A stretch of DNA of 62,377 nucleotides from an uncultured Eubacteriales bacterium (lineage in GTDB: Bacteria > Bacillota > Clostridia > Oscillospirales > CAG-272), in contig CATKFO010000041.1 of the NCBI GenBank assembly GCA_949747515.1, positions 1 to 62,377 on the forward strand. The letters are read 5' to 3'. The position numbers were made by a program, and so were the translations under genes. Shown here one piece after another: positions 1 through 11,204 of this stretch; position 1 is the stretch's first letter, and the number at the start of each line of letters is the position of its first letter. The notes beneath the pieces were generated by a model. The model made no database searches and was not told the origin of the DNA. It saw only the letters and a program-made list of their open reading frames with translations.

Positions 1-1
1 A

Positions 2-235
2 GTGAGGGGAATATGCTTGACTTCATTATTGATGAAACGGTGGACGGCGTTACCCGCCAAACACTGTACGGTGTGCGGCGTTGAATACGTCCCCGGCTCT
101 GGAGTATCGAAGTTTTGTACAAAGTGTAGGGAACAGGTAAGAAAGGCGCAAGGAATAGAAACAAAACGCAGGAGCAGGGAGAGAAAAAGGCAGGTATGTA
201 TTGAACTGTCCGCAAAAAATGACCGACTGAAATGA
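2..235 (+). CDS. Small zinc-ribbon protein, probably 5'-partial
   Basis: A basic protein of up to 77 residues with two CxxC pairs (C22/C25 and C39/C42) and an Arg/Lys-rich tail, the layout of small treble-clef or zinc-ribbon proteins common in phages and other mobile DNA. The frame is open to the window edge, so the true start may lie outside; inside the window GTG at 2 and ATG at 32 are candidates and neither has a visible ribosome-binding site. The stop codon falls inside the first copy of the ~240-bp direct repeat, so the C-terminus may have been replaced when the repeat arrived. Function is unknown; zinc binding is inferred from the cysteines only. Confidence 0.45.
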   Translation: MRGICLTSLLMKRWTALPAKHCTVCGVEYVPGSGVSKFCTKCREQVRKAQGIETKRRSRERKRQVCIELSAKNDRLK

Positions 236-462
236 AGCAAGCTTCAACAGATATTTGCAAAGCGATCAAAGTGTTGCGATCGCTCGGCAACCTCAGTTAA
301 AGCAATAGCCGGACGAGTTCCAAAAGAGGCGAGTTAGCTTAAACTTCGCTCGCACTGCATAACAACTTACGGCTGCTCCGGACGACCGGCGCGAAAACTT
401 ACGACTCGCAGCGGCGCAAGCCCTTCGTTTTGAGTAGCGAATCATACCTATAAAATATCCTC
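223..462. repeat. Direct repeat, copy 1 (~240 bp)
   Basis: This stretch recurs at 657-897 in the same orientation with roughly 94% identity by eye. Differences are mostly single transitions spread along the unit. It begins at CCGACTGAAATG, inside the last codons of the zinc-ribbon gene, and fades after TACCTATA. It contains an inverted repeat AGCGATC-N10-GATCGCT. No convincing protein is encoded. It could be the scar of a small non-autonomous element, a structured RNA or a duplicated phage intergenic module. Confidence 0.85.
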
Positions 463-656
463 GTTTTAAAATCCGCCTAAGTTGTCGGCTTTTTTCGAAA
501 AAATCATTTTTAATCTTTTTCTTTTTATGTAAGAAAGAAAATAGGAACATTCCACACTCGTATCATTTAATGTCTTTGACATGGAAAAAGAAATAAATAT
601 TTTAGTATGCTTCGCAAAGAATATCCGCGATTCGTGAGCGAACCGCTCTCCGTAAG

Positions 657-897
657 CCGACTGAAATGGAGCAGGCTTCAAAAGATATTTGCAAAGCGAT
701 CAAAATGTTGCGATCGCTCGGCAACCCCAGTTAAAGCAATAGCCGGACGAGTTCCAAAAGAGGCGCGTTAGCTTAAACTTCGCTCGCACTGCATAACAAC
801 TTACGGCTGCTCCGGACAACCGGTGCGAAAACTTACGACTCGCAGCGGCGCAAACCCTTCATTTTGAGTAGCGCAAGCATACCTATAGGATATCTTC
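657..897. repeat. Direct repeat, copy 2 (~240 bp)
   Basis: Second copy, 434 bp downstream of the first. It has the same edges and the same AGCGATC/GATCGCT inverted repeat (the spacer differs by one base). It is followed by a longer inverted repeat, GCGGGATT at 917-924 pairing with AATCCCGC at 958-965. Confidence 0.85.
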
Positions 898-1183
898 TTT
901 TCAAGAAGCTGACTAAGCGGGATTGACCGATTCTTCATTTGACGCATGAAAAAACGTAATCCCGCGAAAGCATTTGCCGCCGCTAAGGATTTTTTGCTAA
1001 GCTTTTTTCTCAAAAAAAGCTTTTTAAATCTTTCCTTTAATAGAGAATTTAAATTTATTACGCGCAGAGGAATCAATAGTAAACGAGGACGCAGTACGCA
1101 TAAGTATCAGCGCCCCCGTACGCAGCGCCTAAATAGAGAAAACAGAAAAATATCCCTTTAAGCTTTCTTTTTTTTTAGTTTTA

Positions 1184-1192
1184 TGCTATAAT
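1184..1192 (+). promoter_or_regulatory. Extended -10 promoter of the thiI operon
   Basis: TGCTATAAT (TG-N-TATAAT) is a perfect extended -10 element about 100 nt before thiI. The -35 region is a T-rich run with no good TTGACA match, which is common when TG-N is present. Confidence 0.6.
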
Positions 1193-1294
1193 GTACGAAG
1201 AAAATATTATAAAATAAGTATCTTGTCCATGCTCCTTTTCGCACCGATTCAGCGATATGTACGGACCGCCTTATCGAAAGGATTTTAAATAATT

Positions 1295-2491
1295 ATGAAA
1301 GAAATCATACTGTGCAAATACGGAGAGATTATACTTAAAGGAGCAAACAAGGCTACCTTTGAGAATCTACTGTTAAAAGAAGTAAGGCGCCGCGCCGCAG
1401 CAATCGGCAATTATTCCGTAAGGTATATGCAAAGCACAGTATACGTCGAACCTATGGACGAAGACGCAGAACTTAGCATTGAAGATATGTACGATCAGAT
1501 AAAACGCGTTTTCGGATTCGCCGGAATATGCAAGGCGGCGGCTTGTGAAAAAAACATGAAGGAAATATGTAAAACGACGGCGGACTATGTTTCCTCAAGT
1601 TTGCCGTACGGATGCTCATTCCGCGCTGAGGCAAAAAGGAGCGATAAGTCCTTCCCTCTCTCGTCGCCTGAAATAGCAGCCGAAGCGGGCGGAGCTATTT
1701 TAAGAGTTCGACCAGACGTTAAAGTCGACTTAAAGCGTCCAGACGTAACAGTCAGAATCGAGGTTCGCGATAAAGCGGCGTACGTGCACGCGGGGCAGGA
1801 TAAAGGCGCTGGAGGTATTCCTCTGGGCTCGGCCGGACGCGGACTTTTATTGTTATCGGGAGGAATCGATTCTCCGGTAGCCGGATATATGATGATGAAG
1901 CGAGGGCTTTTACTCGACGCGCTTCATTTTGAAAGCTTTCCTTATACCAGCGAACCGGCTCGCGAAAAGGTAATGACTCTTGCGAAAGAGCTTACCGAAT
2001 ACTGCGGCCGCATGAAGGTTCACGTTATATCCCTGACGCGAATTCAGGAAGAAATCCGCGACAAGTGCGACGAGGACTATTTCACCCTTCTGCTACGCAG
2101 ATTTATGATGAAGCTGGCGTCCCGATGCGCTGAGGAAAACGAATGCTCCGCTCTTGTAACTGGAGAAAGCCTCGGCCAGGTCGCGTCCCAGACGCTTCAG
2201 GCCCTGTGCGCTACGGAAACCGCCGCTACCGTTCCGATATTCAGACCGTGTATCGGACTTGACAAAGACGAAATCGTTCAGATATCCCGAAAGATAGGGA
2301 CGTTCGATACATCCATTCTTCCATATGAGGACTGCTGTACGGTATTTACGCCGAAACATCCTAAAACAAGACCCGAACTTGAAAAAATACTTGCCGAAGA
2401 GGCAAAACTAGATTTCGAGGCTCTTATCGAAGACGCATGGAATAGCAGATACGCCGTTACAAAGTATCAATTTGAGAGAAAAGAGCGGTAA
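1295..2491 (+). CDS. thiI: tRNA 4-thiouridine synthetase ThiI
   Basis: ThiI adenylates U8 of tRNA and installs sulfur to make 4-thiouridine; in many bacteria it also supplies sulfur for the thiazole of thiamin. The 398-residue protein has an N-terminal ferredoxin-like plus THUMP region (about 1-165) and a PP-loop ATPase whose SGGIDSP motif is at 188-194. The conserved YEDCCTVF segment lies near 345. There is no C-terminal rhodanese domain, so this is the short form usual in Firmicutes, where a cysteine desulfurase partner supplies sulfur; none is encoded nearby. AAAGGA precedes the ATG. It is the first gene of a co-directional run, with the next ATG 3 nt after its stop. Confidence 0.93.
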   Translation: MKEIILCKYGEIILKGANKATFENLLLKEVRRRAAAIGNYSVRYMQSTVYVEPMDEDAELSIEDMYDQIKRVFGFAGICKAAACEKNMKEICKTTADYVSSSLPYGCSFRAEAKRSDKSFPLSSPEIAAEAGGAILRVRPDVKVDLKRPDVTVRIEVRDKAAYVHAGQDKGAGGIPLGSAGRGLLLLSGGIDSPVAGYMMMKRGLLLDALHFESFPYTSEPAREKVMTLAKELTEYCGRMKVHVISLTRIQEEIRDKCDEDYFTLLLRRFMMKLASRCAEENECSALVTGESLGQVASQTLQALCATETAATVPIFRPCIGLDKDEIVQISRKIGTFDTSILPYEDCCTVFTPKHPKTRPELEKILAEEAKLDFEALIEDAWNSRYAVTKYQFERKER

Positions 2492-2494
2492 TTT

Positions 2495-3166
2495 ATGATA
2501 CGCGCAGTCATATTCGATATGTATGAAACCTTGGTAACCCACTATGAAAGTCCGCTTTATTTCAGCGAACAAATAGCGGAGGACGCGGGAATACCAGTAG
2601 AAGATTTTCGCTCGATATGGTGTCCTACGGAAGACGCAAGGAGTACCGGAAAAATCACGCTTGACAGAGCGCTTGAAATTGTTTTGCGTGAAAATGGGCG
2701 TTACTCTAAAAAACTGCTAGATCAAATTATGAAAAAGAGGATCAGGATAAAACAAGAGCTATTCCGCCGTATGCATCCGGAAATTATTCCTATGCTTTCA
2801 CGCCTGAAGGAGAAAGGCGTGTTAATCGGATTGATCAGCAACTGCTTTTCCGAGGAAGCTAAGGTTATTCGAGAAAGCATACTGTTTTCATACTTTGACG
2901 CCGTATGCCTCTCGTACGAGCAGGGAGTGCAAAAGCCTGATCGAGAAATATTCGACCGATGCATAGAGCTTTTATCCGTAAGCGCCGACGAATGTCTGTA
3001 CGTAGGCGACGGAGGAAGTCGCGAGCTTGAAGCGGCGAGAGAACTTGGAATGAAAGCCGTGCAAGCCGTCTGGTATCTTAAAGAGCATATCCCGTTTCAG
3101 TCTCCCCGTAATCTGGAATTCATACAGGCGGAGGCTCCTCTCGACATTATAAATTTTATCGGCTGA
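2495..3166 (+). CDS. HAD-superfamily hydrolase
   Basis: A 223-residue haloacid-dehalogenase-fold hydrolase. Motif I is at residues 4-12 with nucleophile Asp8, but the usual second Asp (two residues later) is Tyr10, as in the haloacid dehalogenase-like branch. Motif II is LISN around Ser115, motif III Lys147 (QKPD), and motif IV the GDGG near 171-174. An alpha-helical cap lies between residues 15 and 90. Substrate cannot be read from the sequence. The start is only 3 nt after the thiI stop, so the two are probably co-translated, but a role in tRNA thiolation or thiamin metabolism is only a guess. Confidence 0.85.
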   Translation: MIRAVIFDMYETLVTHYESPLYFSEQIAEDAGIPVEDFRSIWCPTEDARSTGKITLDRALEIVLRENGRYSKKLLDQIMKKRIRIKQELFRRMHPEIIPMLSRLKEKGVLIGLISNCFSEEAKVIRESILFSYFDAVCLSYEQGVQKPDREIFDRCIELLSVSADECLYVGDGGSRELEAARELGMKAVQAVWYLKEHIPFQSPRNLEFIQAEAPLDIINFIG

Positions 3167-3335
3167 ACGCTGAACTATATAATTATATCGCCGTCCTTAT
3201 AAGCTGTCGACCGTACTATAAACCATAAGCCGCTTTATCTTAAAACTCCGCTCATTTCAAACGAATACGCATAAAATTACGATTTGATAATATATTCCGC
3301 GGAACCGCCGCCGGAAAAACAGAGGTAAATAATAA

Positions 3336-4793
3336 ATGCTGAAAACAGACGAACACAGCCTTGCGCTGCTTTGCGATTTTTATGAACTCACAATGGGTCG
3401 GGGATATTTTAATTCCAACGTCCGTGACAAAATTGCTTATTTCGACGTATTTTTCAGAAGAGTCCCAGACGGAGGCGGATACGCCATCGCCGCCGGACTT
3501 GAGCAAATCGCGTCGTATATCGAAGGGCTTCGTTTTACGGAAGAGGACGTTCAATTTCTTCGAGGCAAAAAGATATTCGACGATGAATTTCTGGAATATC
3601 TGAAAAACTTTAAGTTTACCGGAGACATTTGGGCGGTTCCGGAAGGGACCGTCATTTTTCCGCACGAACCAATTATGACTGTGCGTGCTCCCATTATCGA
3701 AGCTCAGCTTATCGAAACCTATGTGCTTCTCGCAATAAATCATCAGTCTCTCATAGCTACTAAAGCGTCCAGAATGGTGCGCGCAGCCAAAGGCCGGCCG
3801 ATATCAGAGTTCGGCTCGCGGCGCGCTCACGGCGAGGACGCCGCGGTATACGGAGCAAGGGCGGCGTATATCGGAGGATGCGCCGGGACCGCGTGCACTT
3901 TGTCTGAAAAGCTATACTCGGTTCCCGCCGGCGGAACCATGGCCCACTCGTGGATACAAATGTTTGACACGGAGTACGAGGCGTTTGAAACGTACTGCCG
4001 CTTGTATCCCCAAAGTCCTACTCTTCTTGTAGACACTTACGGCGTCTTCTCATCCGGAATTCCAAACGCCATAAAAGCGGTGAAGAACGTTCTATGGCCG
4101 TTGGGACTTAAAGACTGCGCGATTCGTATTGACTCGGGAGATATAACATATATTACGAGAAAAGCACGAAAAATTTTAGACGAAGCTGGACTTGAAAACT
4201 GCAAAATAGTAGCGTCCAACGCTCTCGACGAATATCTTATTTCAGAGCTTCTTGCGGAAGGCGCAAAGGTCGACGCTTTCGGAGTTGGAGAACGCTTGAT
4301 AACGGCTAAGAGCGATTCTGTGTTCGGAGGCGTATACAAGCTGGCGGCGGTAGAAGGTCCGGACGGAATTATTACTCCAAAAATTAAAATCAGCGAAAAC
4401 ATAGAGAAAATAACGAATCCCCATTTCAAAAAGGTATATCGTCTTTACGGTGAATCAGGGAAAGCGGAGGCCGACCTTATATGCTTACACGACGAAGTAG
4501 TCGATCCTTCAAAGCCCCTTGAAATATTCGACCCGGAATATACTTGGAAAAGACGCACTATCGAAAACTTTATTGCAAGAGAACTCCTCGTTCCTGTTTT
4601 TGTAAAAGGAAAGTTAGTTTATGAATTCCCGCCGCTCGACCTTGTCCGCAGCCGCTGCGCCGCGGAGGTTGGAACCATGTGGGAAGAAGTTCTACGATTT
4701 GAAAATCCGCACGAATATTATGTCGACTTATCTCAAAAGCTGTGGGACATAAAGCAAGAAATGCTGAACGCTAAAAATGATGGAAAGAAGTGA
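3336..4793 (+). CDS. pncB: Nicotinate phosphoribosyltransferase
   Basis: Makes nicotinate mononucleotide from nicotinate and PRPP, with ATP hydrolysis, in the Preiss-Handler NAD salvage route. The 485-residue length and the motifs are typical: CDFYELTMGRGYF near 13-25, FGSRRAHG at 159-166 and GGTMAHSW around 199-206, with His204 in the region of the phosphorylated histidine. The intergenic gap before it (3,167-3,335) has no clear promoter. An AGAGGT site precedes the ATG. With nadE at 13,750 in the same window, two steps of NAD synthesis are encoded here, though not in one operon. Confidence 0.93.
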   Translation: MLKTDEHSLALLCDFYELTMGRGYFNSNVRDKIAYFDVFFRRVPDGGGYAIAAGLEQIASYIEGLRFTEEDVQFLRGKKIFDDEFLEYLKNFKFTGDIWAVPEGTVIFPHEPIMTVRAPIIEAQLIETYVLLAINHQSLIATKASRMVRAAKGRPISEFGSRRAHGEDAAVYGARAAYIGGCAGTACTLSEKLYSVPAGGTMAHSWIQMFDTEYEAFETYCRLYPQSPTLLVDTYGVFSSGIPNAIKAVKNVLWPLGLKDCAIRIDSGDITYITRKARKILDEAGLENCKIVASNALDEYLISELLAEGAKVDAFGVGERLITAKSDSVFGGVYKLAAVEGPDGIITPKIKISENIEKITNPHFKKVYRLYGESGKAEADLICLHDEVVDPSKPLEIFDPEYTWKRRTIENFIARELLVPVFVKGKLVYEFPPLDLVRSRCAAEVGTMWEEVLRFENPHEYYVDLSQKLWDIKQEMLNAKNDGKK

Positions 4794-4799
4794 TCGGTT

Positions 4800-7899
<3,100 letters not shown>

Positions 7900-7943
7900 T
7901 CTGCCGGCAATAAATCCTGAATTAAAACTGATCGGAGAAAGTT

Positions 7944-8912
7944 TTGAAAACTGTTTTACTGTTGCTTCTAACGTTATTTATATTTATCTCCGTTCTTTGC
8001 GCGGGCGTGACCGCGTTTATGTTTAAAACGGCCATCGCGAGAAAAGGGACCGTTGAAAATCCATGGACGAAAGAGGAAAACTTTACTGAAGATACGCCTC
8101 GCTTCTCTTCTTACGGCGGCGCGTTCGAAAAAGGACGAGAGTGGCTGCGCCGAGCGATAATCGACACAAATTCGGAAGAGGTGGTTATAGTCTCTTTCGA
8201 CAATCTCCGATTGCGCGGCAGAATCTTTCATCATCCCAATCCGAGGGGAATAATTCTTTTATGCCACGGATACCGTTCAAATCCAATACGCGACTTTGGA
8301 ACCCAAGCTAAGACGCTTTACGACGAAGGCTTTTCTTTGTTAGCGATAGATCAGCGGGCTCACGGCGGAAGCGAAGGCGAATATATTTCATACGGAGTAA
8401 ACGAGCGGTACGACGTGAGAGACTGGTGCTCCTTTATTGAAAAAAAATACCCTGAACTTCCCGTAGCTCTTTACGGCGTTTCCATGGGAGCGTCGTCCGT
8501 AATGATGGCCGCCGGGCTCGACGACTTGCCGGCTAACGTCCGCGCGGCCATTGCAGACTGCGGGTTTACAACCCCGGCTGCTATATGTAAAAGAGTGATG
8601 AAAAAAAGATTCCGCGTCCCGGTTTTTCCGGTTTATTATATGAACGCTTTGACAACGCGTCTTTTAGCGGGATTTTCATTAAGCGCCGGAGACTCTCGTC
8701 AGGCTCTGAGAAAAACAAGGCTTCCTTTTCTTATAGTTCACGGTCGAGCGGACAAATTCGTTCCCTTTTATATGGGAGAAGAAAATCATGCCGCGGCTCC
8801 GGAATCTGATTTTTTTGCTCCGGAAGGAGCAGGTCATTGCTGCGCCTTTATAGGCGCTCCGAAGGAATATACCGCGGCTATGGATCGTCTTTTCGAAAAA
8901 GCTGGAATTTAA
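7944..8912 (+). CDS. Membrane-anchored alpha/beta hydrolase
   Basis: A 322-residue alpha/beta hydrolase with an uncleaved-looking N-terminal hydrophobic segment (residues 3-28), so the catalytic domain probably faces outward. Nucleophile elbow GVSMG with Ser180; oxyanion HGYRSN at 108-113; catalytic Asp270 (HGRAD) and His298 (GAGH). It resembles the FrsA/YqkD-type serine hydrolases annotated as cell-envelope esterases or peptidases. The start is TTG at 7,944, supported by GGAGAAAG four nt upstream; there is no good ATG nearby. Substrate unknown. Confidence 0.85.
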   Translation: MKTVLLLLLTLFIFISVLCAGVTAFMFKTAIARKGTVENPWTKEENFTEDTPRFSSYGGAFEKGREWLRRAIIDTNSEEVVIVSFDNLRLRGRIFHHPNPRGIILLCHGYRSNPIRDFGTQAKTLYDEGFSLLAIDQRAHGGSEGEYISYGVNERYDVRDWCSFIEKKYPELPVALYGVSMGASSVMMAAGLDDLPANVRAAIADCGFTTPAAICKRVMKKRFRVPVFPVYYMNALTTRLLAGFSLSAGDSRQALRKTRLPFLIVHGRADKFVPFYMGEENHAAAPESDFFAPEGAGHCCAFIGAPKEYTAAMDRLFEKAGI

Positions 8913-8996
8913 TTGAAACGACGTAATAAGCGGAGATATTTATACGTACTTTTTCGATTCAGCTTAATTTGATATAATAGAAAGGTAATGTAACAT

Positions 8997-10970
8997 ATGA
9001 TTACAAAAAAACGACGCGAGCCTAATTCCAACACGGATAAAAAAGCGGAAAATATCGGAAAATGCGACGCGGTTTCCATTTTTCGCAGACGCGAACCTAT
9101 CGGAAGGTATATTATCGGCGCGCTGATACTAATTATGCTGTACTTTAAGTGCGTTAACTTCTATTTGCTTCTCGGAAACCGCGCGTATTCGCTTGTTTTT
9201 GCAGCGGCCACTTCTCTAATTGTTTGCGGTGTTTATTTTATTATCGGAATTTTTTCGCCAAAAGCCGCTAACGCGACGGCGATGACAGTATACGTTCTTT
9301 TATCTATCATTTTTGCAATCACTTCGGTATACTTCGCGTATTCTCAGCGTCTTCCTTCATTTTACCTTTTGTCTATGGCTAAACAGGTGGGCGCGGTCGA
9401 AGGCACCGTGACTGGAATTATAACGTACAGGCATATTTTATTCCTTATCGACCTGCCTTTGTGGGCCGCATACGGCATAACGCGCTCTGTAATAAAAAAG
9501 ATCTCCATAAAACGACCGAACTCCGAAAAACAGACGACTGCCGAAAAGATATTCGGCGTAAACGGTACGATAAAGCTTCCAAGATTCGCGCATACCGTAT
9601 CAGTAGCCTCAGGTTCCGCTCTGCTCGCAATATTTATCGTCCTCAGCATATGTTTTACAAATTTTTCCGCGTCTTTTCTGAAAAATGAAATATTTGCTTT
9701 TTACGCGTCGGATATAAAAAAAATGATTGTAAAAAATAATCGCCGCGTCGATATATCCAACTACATAGATCAAACCGGTCCAAACGCTTACTTCGGACTG
9801 ACGAAGGGGATGAATCTCGTAGTCATACAGGTTGAAGCGCTTCAAAGCTTCGCTATAGGAACAACGTATAAAGGCGAAGAAATCGCGCCCAATCTGAACG
9901 CCCTTATAAAAAACGACAGCTTCTATTTTGATAACTACTATTATCAGGTAGGCGCGGGAAACACAAGCGACGCTGAATTCACAGTAAATAATTCTCTTTT
10001 TTCTACAGAAGAACTCGGCGCGTATTCAAGATATACGGACAACGACTACTACGGTCTTCCCTGGCTGATGAAAGATCAAGGTTACGGCACGTCTGTTTTT
10101 CACGGAAACGTTCCGGACTTCTGGAACAGAGACGCCGCTTATGTAAAACAAGGCTTCGACGTATTTTATTCTTCCGACAAAATGGATCCTAACAGTGAAA
10201 GGCACGATCACGCGGCTAAAGGAGGCATATCCGACCGCTCTATGTTTTCACAGGCCGCCGATATTCTTTCTTCCTCCGATTCCCCGTTCTATTCTTTCAT
10301 AATCACCCTTTCTACTCATAACCCGTTCTCAGTGCCTCCGGCAGATCGCTATATAGACGCGGACAACCCAAGTCCCGACCTCGTCGCGCTTTACGTTCAG
10401 TCGGTAAAATATTTTGACACTACCCTTGGAGAATTTATAGATAAACTTAAAGAAAACGGACTCTACGAGGACACCGTATTCGTAATCTATGGAGACCACT
10501 ACGCCATATCAAGCGAAATAACAAACGGAAAGAGATACGCCCCGGTTGTGTCTGAGGAAATACTTAATAGAGAATTCACCTATTTCGATTGGTTCAACGT
10601 TCCGCTGATTATTCACATTCCGGGTATGAACAAAGCCGAGACAATTCATACGGTAGGCGGTCATGTAGACGTTATGCCTACCCTGCTAAATCTCTTCGGA
10701 ATACGTAACTATAAATCCGTCATGTTCGGACATAACCTGTTCGACACCGACTATAAGGGAACAGTTTACGAAATGATGCACGTAGGCATAGGCAGCTATA
10801 TTACAAACGATATATTTTATAGGACGACCTCGACAAATCCGATAATTTATACTAAGGACGGTAATGAAACCGCGCCGTCGGACGAGTATAACGAGATATC
10901 GGAAAAAGCAAGACAAGCCATATCAGACTGTCAGGCGCTGCTTGACGGCAATCAAATTTTAATAGACTGA
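8997..10970 (+). CDS. LtaS-like sulfatase, polyglycerol-phosphate transferase type
   Basis: A 657-residue membrane protein of the lipoteichoic acid synthase/alkaline-phosphatase superfamily. About five membrane helices occupy residues 38-225 and an extracellular sulfatase-fold domain follows. The metal site is recognisable: Glu280 in VIQVEAL, nucleophile Thr323 in GNTSDAEF (matching Thr300 of Staphylococcus aureus LtaS) and YGDHYAI near 500. Family members transfer glycerol-phosphate from phosphatidylglycerol to anchors. pgsA, which makes the phosphatidylglycerol precursor, lies further along this window. A TATAAT at 8,973-8,978 is too close to the SD to be a clear promoter. Confidence 0.88.
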   Translation: MITKKRREPNSNTDKKAENIGKCDAVSIFRRREPIGRYIIGALILIMLYFKCVNFYLLLGNRAYSLVFAAATSLIVCGVYFIIGIFSPKAANATAMTVYVLLSIIFAITSVYFAYSQRLPSFYLLSMAKQVGAVEGTVTGIITYRHILFLIDLPLWAAYGITRSVIKKISIKRPNSEKQTTAEKIFGVNGTIKLPRFAHTVSVASGSALLAIFIVLSICFTNFSASFLKNEIFAFYASDIKKMIVKNNRRVDISNYIDQTGPNAYFGLTKGMNLVVIQVEALQSFAIGTTYKGEEIAPNLNALIKNDSFYFDNYYYQVGAGNTSDAEFTVNNSLFSTEELGAYSRYTDNDYYGLPWLMKDQGYGTSVFHGNVPDFWNRDAAYVKQGFDVFYSSDKMDPNSERHDHAAKGGISDRSMFSQAADILSSSDSPFYSFIITLSTHNPFSVPPADRYIDADNPSPDLVALYVQSVKYFDTTLGEFIDKLKENGLYEDTVFVIYGDHYAISSEITNGKRYAPVVSEEILNREFTYFDWFNVPLIIHIPGMNKAETIHTVGGHVDVMPTLLNLFGIRNYKSVMFGHNLFDTDYKGTVYEMMHVGIGSYITNDIFYRTTSTNPIIYTKDGNETAPSDEYNEISEKARQAISDCQALLDGNQILID

Positions 10971-10992
10971 TCCATAATACTTAAGTCAAAAG

Positions 10993-11074
10993 CAAAATTC
11001 GCCCCGAAAAGACAAATTCCCATTATCTGTATAGGAGTTGGCGAAAATGTCTAAAATTTGGGGTGAATTTTTGT
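10993..11074. repeat. Large imperfect inverted repeat downstream of the LtaS-like gene
   Basis: AAAATTCGCCCC (from 10,994) pairs with GGGGTGAATTTT (ending near 11,072), with inner arms AGACA/TGTCT. On the + strand it is followed by TTTTTG, so it could terminate the LtaS-like transcript. The long loop is unusual for an intrinsic terminator and it could also be a small palindromic element. Confidence 0.5.
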
Positions 11075-11097
11075 GTACTACGGCGCTAATATTGTTA

Positions 11098-11126
11098 TTG
11101 ACAAATTTGCCGTACTGAGTTATAAT
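11098..11126 (+). promoter_or_regulatory. Perfect sigma-A promoter of nrdD
   Basis: TTGACA (11,098-11,103), a 17-bp spacer, then TATAAT (11,121-11,126): both hexamers match consensus exactly. Transcription should start near 11,133, just upstream of the NrdR box. Confidence 0.9.
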
Positions 11127-11157
11127 ATACAACGCAATGATAAGTAAGCAAGATACA

Positions 11158-11175
11158 AACACAATATATTGTGTT
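11158..11175 (+). promoter_or_regulatory. NrdR box (operator)
   Basis: AACACAATATATTGTGTT is a perfect 18-bp palindrome matching the published NrdR consensus acaCwAtATaTwGtgt at every position. NrdR represses ribonucleotide reductase genes when dATP/ATP occupies its ATP cone. Boxes usually come in pairs three helical turns apart; I could not find a good second box upstream, so this may be a single high-affinity site acting as a roadblock downstream of the promoter. Confidence 0.88.
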
Positions 11176-11204
11176 CGCCTATCGACAAAATATACGGAGG
11201 AAAT

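Larger units (their letters stand above)
236..1294. other. Gene-free repeat-bearing region upstream of thiI
   Basis: Apart from the two repeat copies, this ~1-kb stretch holds no reading frame I can support. Features seen are the GCGGGATT/AATCCCGC inverted repeat (917-965), an A/T hairpin at 999-1023 (AAGCTTTTTT, 3-nt loop, AAAAAAAGCTT) followed by T residues that could terminate + strand transcripts, and the thiI promoter near 1,187. The stretch between the copies (463-656) is AT-rich and shows nothing recognisable. Confidence 0.6.

Noticed and set aside
223..897. The 240-bp repeats as template/variable pair of a diversity-generating retroelement
   Set aside because: Differences are scattered transitions, not adenine-specific, and no reverse transcriptase is nearby.
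946..1161. 71-codon + strand frame after the second repeat copy
   Set aside because: Very basic low-complexity product made from the A/T hairpin region, no ribosome-binding site, and an equally long frame on the other strand.
11127..11142. Second NrdR box three turns upstream of the first
   Set aside because: The sequence there matches the consensus poorly.
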